Origin: Kalmusia sp. IMI 367209
Taxonomy: Eukaryota > Ascomycota > Dothideomycetes > Pleosporales > Didymosphaeriaceae
Assembly (NCBI GenBank): GCA_027946365.1
Contig: JAPEUQ010000009.1
Coordinates: 372,001-436,000 of the forward strand
Length of the DNA: 64,000 nucleotides
Direction of reading: 5' to 3'
Position 1 is the first letter of the stretch, and the number at the start of each line of letters is the position of its first letter. Shown piece by piece: positions 56,915-64,000 of the stretch. Made by a program: the position numbers and the translations under genes. The notes under the pieces are model-generated. The model ran no database searches and had not been told where the DNA came from. It saw nothing but the letters and a program-made list of their open reading frames with translations.

Positions 56915-57878
56915 ATGGTCGAACTCGGTACAGTGAAGGCATCAAATGCACAGATACCCTCGAACTTGGTCGCCGTCTTCGTGGGTGGCACCTCAGGAAT
57001 CGGCCTCTACACTCTCCTAGCACTGGCCCGCCACTGCGTGAGTAAACACCACATGAACACATTCCATCCTCTTCGTCCCACTAACTATACCGTGTCTCCA
57101 GGCTACCCCCAAAATCTACATCATCGGCCGCTCCCAGCCGGCCGCCACACGCATCCTGTCCGACCTGCGCGCCCTCAACCCCTCTGGCACCTACACCTTT
57201 CTGCAGTCTGACGTCTCGCTCATGGCAAACGTCGACGCAGCATGCGCACACATCTCCTCTCAAGAAGCAGCCATCAACATGCTCGTCCAAAGCCAGGGCA
57301 CCATGAGCCTAGGCACCGAGACGGAGGAAGGCATGCACGCCACCGCAAGCCTGGTCCTGCACTCGCGCATGCGCTTCGCGCTCAACCTGCTGCCTCTGCT
57401 GCGGAAAGCAGAGGGCCTGCGCCGCGTCGTGTCCATCTTCACGGGCACCAAGGAAGGCCCCATCGTGTCGGCGGATCTGCACATGCGTAGCTTGAAGAAT
57501 CCGCTGAAAGCGCGGGGCCAGGCGGCGTCGTGCGTTACGCTCTTGATGGAAGAAGCGGCGAGGCGGGCGCCCGAGGTGGTGTTTGTGCATACGTATCCGG
57601 GGTTCGTGAGCACGAACATCGGGAGGGATTTTGGGAGGGTGGCGAGGGTGCTGGGTATAGCGCTTGAGGTGGTGATGGGGCCGTGGCTGTATGTGCCCAA
57701 AGAGGAGAGTGGGGAGAGGAATCTGTGGATTGCGACGAGTGGGCGGTTTTGTGCTGCGAAGGAGGGGAAGGGGGATGGTAGCGATGCAGCTGTGGGGACG
57801 GATGGCAAGGTGGGGAGTGGGGTTTATGTTGTTGATGAGAAGGGGAGAGTGGTGGAAAGGAGGTTCTGGGGATCTTGA
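56915..57878 (+). CDS. Short-chain dehydrogenase/reductase-like protein
   Basis: Exons 56915-57037 and 57102-57878, with a 64-bp intron (GTGAGT..CAG), give 299 residues (313 if ATG 56873 is used). The NAD(P)-binding motif GGTSGIG lies at 24-30, followed by KIYIIGRS after strand 2 and an acidic SDV motif. In the expected active site the Tyr-x3-Lys pair is absent: after VVSIFTGTKEGPI the helix reads KARGQAASCVTLLMEE. Similar Tyr-less SDRs are common in fungi, so it may be a divergent reductase or a non-catalytic member. The C-terminus (GVYVVDEKGRVVE) is typical of that fungal group. Its end lies 120 bp from the convergent DHCR24-like gene. Confidence 0.82.
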
Positions 57879-57998
57879 GGAGCTTGAGGGAGGAGGGGAA
57901 GCGTGAGTGGGTCTGGGAGGAGGTTAGGAAAGATTTCATAAGGATTACGGGGAAGGAGAGTCTTTGAAGCTGAGATGTTTTTTTTTGATGTGATGCGT

Positions 57999-59522
57999 CT
58001 ATGTAGACTTGGATTTCTTGCTAAGCATGTAGTCGCCGCCTTTTATCGCCTTGTAGATCCCGTAAATGCCGCTGAGCAAATCATTGCTCTTGATAATCCT
58101 CTTGAGGAAACCCTTGACGCCCGGTCTGAATTCTTCCTTTCGTCCTCTATCTTTGACCTTATCCCATATAGTCGGTAGGGATGTGGCGTGGAATTTCTCG
58201 CGCAGCGCATCGTACTTCTTTCTATCGTAGATTTGCCACCATTCATCCTCGGTATAAAACACTCGCGAGTATAGCCACTTCAGCCCACCCAGCTCTTGCA
58301 CCTTCTGCTCCAACTCGCGATTTGCCCGAACATATTCGGTCTCGGAGGAGGGATACGGACCCCAGACTCCAACATTGATATACTCGTCATGATACGCACC
58401 GAGCTGCCTCTTTCCTGCTATGGGACCTGCGAACTCTTTCGGATGGCCCATTGAGCTCCTTCCGTCTTTTCGCACCGGACAAAGCCAGAGTGGATAGATT
58501 GTGAACTTTTCGTCAACGTAATTCGCAAAAGCTGCTGCGTTAGCGGCCGGAAATGCGACGTCATGAATAATGTACCGATCCGTGTGTCCACTGGCATGAA
58601 GAGCATGGTACATGATCCGGGTATGCATAAAGTAATCAAGCAGAAACCGGGTGAGCCATGTGAAAGGAACCATGAAGTGTTTGAAAGCGTACATGCCCAT
58701 CCAGAAAGCACCGCGATCATACCGGAAAAGGTAGTCTTCTACAGGTACAAGTTCCGTAGTGGGGCTGCTGCGGGACGATAGATTTTTGGCATGTATCCAG
58801 AACCATTCATTCCAGGGCTTAGAGAAGCGGCAAATTGGAAGATTCGGTGAGGGTGTCTTGCCTGTCAGACGACCAGCGACGACCACGCCTGAGGTCTTGG
58901 AAAATAATATGCCATCGACATAATCAGCGTCGCTATGTCCACGATTTGTTTCCTTTTGTAGTTTCGTCATCGCACTCTCGATTGATTGTGTCGGGTAGTA
59001 AGTAACTTCGACATGCCTCTTCATCTCTATCAGGCGCATTTCAACCAAGGTCAGCACACCAAGAGTTCCAAAGCTGCCCCTCAACCCTTCGAATAAGTCT
59101 TGGTTTGACGTTTCTGACGCCTGCACTACTTCTCCATTCGCGAGTACGACTTCTGCCGATAGTACGGTACGGTCGAAGAAGCCATATTTGAAGCTACTGC
59201 TCTCACCAGCGGTGCCAACGAAACCTCCACCGACAGTGATACCGGGGAATTCCATGACGACAGGCGGGAGTAGACCCACTTTCATTGTTTCGCGGACTAG
59301 GGCATCCATGGGTACATTGGGCTCGACAATAGCAGTTTTCTTCTGCCGGTCGATGGACAGGACGTTTTTGAGAGAGCTGACGTCTACTACGGCATCGCGA
59401 TCGAAATTGGCATGGCGTGTGCTGTTGGTGCTGCCATGATATACGCGTAATGCACTTTTGGCCTCGTAGAACTGGGCGATCCGAGAGCAAATCGTCTCAA
59501 CACGGGCGCGGTGGGAGTCCAT
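57999..59522 (-). CDS. DHCR24-like FAD-linked oxidoreductase, copy 1
   Basis: A single exon of 507 residues. An N-terminal FAD-binding PCMH-type domain (about 25-170) contains RVYHGSTNSTR, VVDVSSLKNVLSID, VEPNVPMDALV, and the signature MEFPGITVGGGFVGTAGESS followed by FDRTVLSAEVVLANGEVV. The C-terminal part includes YRYDRGAFW-like (LFRYDRGAFWMGMYAFKHF) and YPLWLCPVR blocks and WLYSRVFYTEDEWWQIYD. Family knowledge: closest in design to delta-24 sterol reductases (DHCR24/DWF1, about 516 residues), which reduce a sterol side-chain double bond using FAD. The N-terminal membrane helix of DHCR24 is not seen. It is a paralogue of the divergent gene at 59949. Confidence 0.86.
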   Translation of the reverse strand: MDSHRARVETICSRIAQFYEAKSALRVYHGSTNSTRHANFDRDAVVDVSSLKNVLSIDRQKKTAIVEPNVPMDALVRETMKVGLLPPVVMEFPGITVGGGFVGTAGESSSFKYGFFDRTVLSAEVVLANGEVVQASETSNQDLFEGLRGSFGTLGVLTLVEMRLIEMKRHVEVTYYPTQSIESAMTKLQKETNRGHSDADYVDGILFSKTSGVVVAGRLTGKTPSPNLPICRFSKPWNEWFWIHAKNLSSRSSPTTELVPVEDYLFRYDRGAFWMGMYAFKHFMVPFTWLTRFLLDYFMHTRIMYHALHASGHTDRYIIHDVAFPAANAAAFANYVDEKFTIYPLWLCPVRKDGRSSMGHPKEFAGPIAGKRQLGAYHDEYINVGVWGPYPSSETEYVRANRELEQKVQELGGLKWLYSRVFYTEDEWWQIYDRKKYDALREKFHATSLPTIWDKVKDRGRKEEFRPGVKGFLKRIIKSNDLLSGIYGIYKAIKGGDYMLSKKSKST

Positions 59523-59948
59523 GGCTGGAGATTTGAATGTTCGCAGCTATACGTTAAGGCTGATGGGAGGATCCAACGCGCATCACGAACTCGCTGGTCT
59601 GCTGCTGTACGAAACCGCGGTTTTCCGACTGTCAAAGTGTAGGAAGATTAAGCGAGCCTAGGAAGCAATTATCTTGGTAAGTGGATCCTGTTCCGGGCTT
59701 CCGAGCAACCGTTGAATCACAGTCTTAGTCAATGCAATGACGGCCAAAAAGAGAAGAGATGGTGCGTACGTGAGCGAACTGTCGATGGAAGGCACGGCCG
59801 CGTGCGGCACGAGCGGAAGGCTGGCCAAGCGCTTACGGCTCTCAGCAGCAGAAGGCCCCGCGACAGCATTCTGTTTCTACATCTACAGATTTTTTGAGCT
59901 CGGTGTTATTTTTAGCTCGCACGTAGCTTCATCGTTAGCAACCGCCCA
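59523..59948. promoter_or_regulatory. Shared promoter of the DHCR24-like pair
   Basis: 426 bp separate the two start codons of head-to-head paralogues, suggesting a shared bidirectional promoter. No individual binding site is asserted. Confidence 0.5.
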
Positions 59949-61523
59949 ATGGATGCACACGCGGCCGAGGTGGCGCAAATTGCAGATCGTGTTCGCAGCT
60001 TTCAGCGAACCTCGACACCCTTCCGCATCTATCACGGCAGCACCCTTTCCACGCGTGAGTCGGCTCGGCGCAGGGATCAGATCATCGACACGAGCAATCT
60101 CAACCATGTCCTACAGTTCGACAAGCAAGAAAAGACGGTGTTGGTCGAGCCGAATGTTCCGATGGACGCCTTGGTAGTCGCTACTCTGCGGGAGGGCCTA
60201 CTACCGAAAGTGGTGATGGAGCTGCCGAACATCACTGTAGGAGGTGGATTCGCAGGGACCTCAGGAGAGTCGAGCTCGTTCCGGTATGGCCTGTTTGATA
60301 GAACAATACGAGCCATTGAAGTTGTTCTCGGTAATGGAGATGTTCTCTGGGCAACTGGCGAGCGCGACAATCCTCATCGCGACCTTTTTTTTGCATGCGC
60401 CGGAAGCTGTGGATCGCTTGGTGTTGTTACGCTTCTGGAAATGGAGCTCATCGACGCGAAGCCGTATGTAGAATTAGAGTACAGAGCAGTCGGAAGCGTG
60501 AAAGAGGCGGTCGATGTGCTCCAAGAAGCCGAGCAAGACCCCAGCATCGACTGCATAGATGGCATTCTATACTCGATGACCAGCGGCGTAGTAATGCTTG
60601 GTAGGCTGCAAACTGAGGCCCTTCCTGGTGAGCATCCGGCGGATAAACTGAAGGCATGCGTACCGTACACTGACTCTCTAGGTCGTATACAAACCTTCGA
60701 CAAAGCCTCAGATCCCTGGCTCTACTTGCACGCGGAAGAGCTTCTCAATCGCATCAAAGACGGCGAAAAGTCGTACGTGGAAAGTGTACCTGTCAAATCG
60801 TACTTCTTCCGATACGATCGCGGCGTGTTCTGGTCGGGCCTGAGAGCCTTCAAGTACTTCTGCACACCCTTCAACGCCATCACACGCTATTTACTCGATC
60901 CGTACATGTACAGCAGGACCATGGTGCATGCGCTACACCGCTCAGGATTGTCTTCTCAGACGATTATACAGGATCTAGCCGTGCCGTATGAGAGCGCAGA
61001 AGCTTTTGTCAAGTGGACGGACGAACGGACGGGGCTGTGGCCCTTGTGGTTGTGTCCTGTGAAGCCATCACCCCAGGACGAGCGCAGCTTCTCGATGGGC
61101 GAGCTGATCAGCCCGGAGAAGACTCTGCTTGATATCGGAATATGGGGGATGGGGCCCAAGGATGCCAGACAATTCATCAGACTCAACCGAGATTTCGAAG
61201 CCAAAGTAGCAGAGCTAGGTGGTCTGAAGTGTCTGTACGCCCACTCGTACTACACGGAAGATGAGTTTTGGCGGATATACGACGAGAAGAAATACAGCGA
61301 TCTAAGACGCCGATACCACGCGGACTCGCTCCCTAGCATATACGACAAGGTGAAGGTCGATTTGCAGGGTGTGGCTGGAAGCAAATCAACGCAGAAGCAA
61401 GAGACATGGGGCGAGTGGACCAGTCGAAACTTTTGGGAGACATGGCCGTTCGGTGGACTCTACGGTGTTGCGAGCGCAACGAAGGGGCTGCTGATAGAGA
61501 GCGACTTTCTGCTGAAGAAGTAG
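59949..61523 (+). CDS. DHCR24-like FAD-linked oxidoreductase, copy 2
   Basis: A single exon of 524 residues (MDAHAAEVAQIADRVRSF). It aligns with the minus-strand neighbour along its whole length: RIYHGSTLSTR, VEPNVPMDALV, MELPNITVGGGFAGTSGESS, LFDRTIRAIEVVLGNGDV, FFRYDRGVFWSGLRAFKYF, LWPLWLCPVK and CLYAHSYYTEDEFWRIYDEK. The FAD domain lies at about 25-180. It has extra short insertions, for example around the ERDNPHRD segment and in the C-terminal tail. Role as for copy 1: an FAD-dependent reductase or oxidase, with sterol or related isoprenoid substrates suspected only from the family. Divergence between copies is substantial, so the duplication is not recent. Confidence 0.86.
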   Translation: MDAHAAEVAQIADRVRSFQRTSTPFRIYHGSTLSTRESARRRDQIIDTSNLNHVLQFDKQEKTVLVEPNVPMDALVVATLREGLLPKVVMELPNITVGGGFAGTSGESSSFRYGLFDRTIRAIEVVLGNGDVLWATGERDNPHRDLFFACAGSCGSLGVVTLLEMELIDAKPYVELEYRAVGSVKEAVDVLQEAEQDPSIDCIDGILYSMTSGVVMLGRLQTEALPGEHPADKLKACVPYTDSLGRIQTFDKASDPWLYLHAEELLNRIKDGEKSYVESVPVKSYFFRYDRGVFWSGLRAFKYFCTPFNAITRYLLDPYMYSRTMVHALHRSGLSSQTIIQDLAVPYESAEAFVKWTDERTGLWPLWLCPVKPSPQDERSFSMGELISPEKTLLDIGIWGMGPKDARQFIRLNRDFEAKVAELGGLKCLYAHSYYTEDEFWRIYDEKKYSDLRRRYHADSLPSIYDKVKVDLQGVAGSKSTQKQETWGEWTSRNFWETWPFGGLYGVASATKGLLIESDFLLKK

Positions 61524-62263
61524 ATATGTCTGTGCACGGTTTGGCGGTGTGCCCGAGTGACGTGTTAGCTGTCGCCCACCCACATAGGATGAAAAATTTG
61601 TTTCTCGGACTGAAGACGGCTGGGACAGAGCAGTGAAATGAGGGTTGAGGGGACGCCCCTATCGTGAAATTAGATCGCGTTGCCTGGCGGAGCCGTGTCT
61701 GATTGTATAGTGTAAACAGGGCCTAGTTAGGGGCGGCAGGCTGGCCCAAGCTCTCACCCGCACTCGCCTCCGAACGACGGTGACGTTTGTGTCTCAGCCG
61801 TGGTCGTCCAGACTTCCAGAATCTCGAAAGTCGCGACGGTGGACGTTACTAGCAGGCATCGCGGTAGTACGCACCAGTAGAACCAGTGGTGCGGGTGAAA
61901 ACGCGTGGACCAGGCGCGACGCGTGCACGTCATTGCTGGGAAGTTTTTATTGGCCGTGCGTGAACGTTGACGTAGCGCTACATAAAACGCCCAGCCACCG
62001 CATATTCGACGCACAACACCAGCCAGTACAGTGCATGCCCGCTGCTCAACCTGACACACCCATACCGCCCCTGCGAAAACCCACCCGCCATCTGCCAGAC
62101 CCACCGCCTGACTTCCCACAGCATTTGCCCGCACAAACACAACACAACACAACACCTATCCTCACAGTTGGACACGCCTCTTTTTGGCTTGCAGCCCGTT
62201 GCCTTCATCGTGCTCTCTTCTCAGTGCAAGTTCTAGGAAACTCATCTACACACACTCGCCGTC
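61524..62263. other. Intergenic, upstream of the coiled-coil gene
   Basis: No supported gene. An ACAAC/ACACA-rich stretch near 62134-62152 precedes the ATG at 62264 and is probably promoter or 5' leader. Confidence 0.6.
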
Positions 62264-64000
62264 ATGGCCCGCGTCAGCGGCCTGGCCTCGGAGCACCACC
62301 CCGTCGGCCCTGGCGACGCTCCACGCCGCAAGAAGGGACGCAAGAGCACACCCTCCGTTGACTTCTCCATGGGCAGCAAGCGTCCTGCCTCGCCTACCAA
62401 TGAACAAGCCTCACCTGCGAAACGCAAGCGAGTCCAGAGCGACGACCACGACCAGCTAGCTCGCGAGTTCGAGGACTCTGTCTCGCGCTCACAATCGCAC
62501 ATGTCCGACGCCCACAACTCTCCCAGCATTTCGCGCCACCTTCGCCGCAACTCGGAGCCCGTTGTCGCCTTCGCCGACGACGAGGAAGATGAGGATGACA
62601 TGCTGATGACCCCATCGGCCTCCACCCAGCCCTCCCCGGCTTGACGCCCCATCTCCAGCGCATAGGCGCCCCTCGCGGCCGCCCGACCAATGCCACCCGC
62701 CGTGCCCGCATGTCAATGCCTGCGCAGATCCGCGTCGAGCGAGTCGACGAGAGCAATGGCAGTCAGATCCAGTATGCACCATTCAAGGCTACCATTGACA
62801 GCCGCACCCGTCGTCGACTGAAGCGCAATCATCTCGCCGAGGAGTACAACGAGCTCGAAGAGCACCAGAAGGAGGATAAGAAGCTCCGCAAGGCCTACAT
62901 TGAGTTGAGTCGCCAGCTCGCTGAAAAGAACAATACCATTAGGGACTTGGAGTTTCAGATTGAGGCCCGCCGCATGGGCCAAATCGACTTGACCGAAGAC
63001 GAGACGGAAGGCCTCCGAGAGCAGCTATCTCAGGCCAAGCAGGAGATTGAGGATCTCCGAGCCTCCTCCATCTACCGTGGCGACTCACGAGAGACGAGCG
63101 CCTTCGATACGCAAATGGACGGCGTATATGACGATGACGAGGATGACGAGCCCTTACTAATCGTAGACCCAAACGACCCTGATGGCCCAGCAAATGAAGA
63201 CATTGAGCCTCTACCGAATGGCGAGTTTGCCACACGTGTACTTGCCATTTCCAGCCAGGTCACTGTTGACTCGCTGAAGACGTTGACCCAGACAACGCAT
63301 GATTCCTTGGCCGAACTTTCTCAGCTTCATCCAGAATCAATTCCAGATAGGATTTCGGATAAAGCTGTGAAGCGCTTTGAGTCTGAGATTGAGCGTCTCT
63401 CCGAGCTACTCGGCGAGGCGCAAGGTGCCCTTCGTGTCGTGGCAATCGAGCTCCAGAACGCCAACATTGTTCAGCCGGGAGCTTCTACCGATGTCATCAT
63501 GACAGAGCTCCGGCATACACTCGAGAATCTTCACGACGAGATGGAGAAATTGTTACCTGGTTGCACTTCTGGATTGACTAACGGTGAACTTCTTCATAAG
63601 ATCCCAGCCCTTTTCGAAGGCCTGCTTGCCGAACTGGGCGAGAAAACAACAGCCGCCGAGACCTTTTACAAGGAGGCTCGTATGTTCCGTTCGCAATATG
63701 AGAACACATTGGGTCTTCTAGAGCGTTCCGAAGCCAGGAATAACGGCCTGGACGAAAAGGTTGCGGATCTAGAGGAGAGTGGCGAGCAGAATCGGCAGAT
63801 CATTGCAGACTTGGAGGAGCGTGTTACCACCATGGACACGCTAGCGAACAAGCAGGATGCAGACCTAAAGGAAAAAGATGCCCAGATGCATGGTCTTCGG
63901 GATGAGATCGAAGACAGGGAAACGGATCTGACTCGTCTCCGCGACGCTCTTGAGAAGTATCGTGCTGATCTAGATGATCTCACACAGACTACCACACGTC
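62264..64000 (+). CDS. Coiled-coil protein, partial, with apparent frameshift
   Basis: ATG 62264 opens a frame (MARVSGLASEHHPVG) with basic NLS-like clusters (PRRKKGRKSTPS, SPAKRKRVQSDD) and an acidic stretch (FADDEEDEDDMLMTPS), ending at TGA 62642-62644. Family-style sequence continues at once in another frame from about 62638 to the window end without a stop: LTPHLQRIGAPRGRPTNATR, then long heptad-rich coiled coils (AYIELSRQLAEKNNTIRDLE, LREQLSQAKQEIEDLRASS, and from 63690 to the end). Adding one base in the C-run at 62634-62637 would join them. No convincing intron does so; a weak one could end at 62658 (CTCCAG). Probably a nuclear or chromosomal structural protein. It runs off the right edge and the family is not identified. 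Confidence 0.65.

Overview
The window reads as nuclear DNA of a filamentous ascomycete, most likely Pezizomycotina and plausibly Dothideomycetes. Genes are single and mostly monocistronic on both strands, split by short introns (about 46-111 bp) with GT..AG ends and CTAAC-type branch sequences. Recognisable families are fungal: the Dsc4-type DUF1746 protein, Rcf1/HIG1, Tho1/SAP, FKBP2 with a KDEL tail, an HsbA-like secreted protein and a MYND/DUF4470-type pseudogene. No rRNA, tRNA, CRISPR array or intact transposon was found. All gene models come from reading frames and splice signals by eye.

Layout. 0-6.4 kb: a decayed MYND-family gene, a RING-H2 gene, then the divergent pair RCF1 / DSC4. 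6.4-22 kb: gene-poor, with one bZIP transcription factor; 6.4-12.3 kb is full of microsatellites, and 16.7-21.8 kb holds repeat relics including an inverted pair of about 85 bp. 22-28 kb: THO1-like gene, an F-box-like gene divergent from a large SDR-like protein, and a small basic protein. 29.5-41.5 kb: four uncharacterised Lys/Ser/Ala-rich, probably disordered and nuclear proteins, with the ER prolyl isomerase FKBP2 among them, and one further unknown gene. 42-48 kb: a small secreted protein and then four RING-finger genes within 5 kb. 50-57.9 kb: three secreted proteins (HsbA-like, YcaC-type isochorismatase-like hydrolase, alpha/beta hydrolase) and an SDR. 58-61.5 kb: two DHCR24-like FAD oxidoreductases, head to head. 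62.3 kb to the end: a long coiled-coil protein, partial, with an apparent one-base frameshift.

How they may work together. Two themes stand out. One is ubiquitin: five RING genes, one F-box-like gene and a Dsc E3 subunit; three of the RINGs share an unusual Gly at a zinc-ligand position. The other is the 50-61.5 kb stretch of secreted hydrolases and redox enzymes next to a divergent pair of sterol-reductase-like paralogues, which could act together in lipid, sterol or host-facing metabolism; that grouping is inference only.
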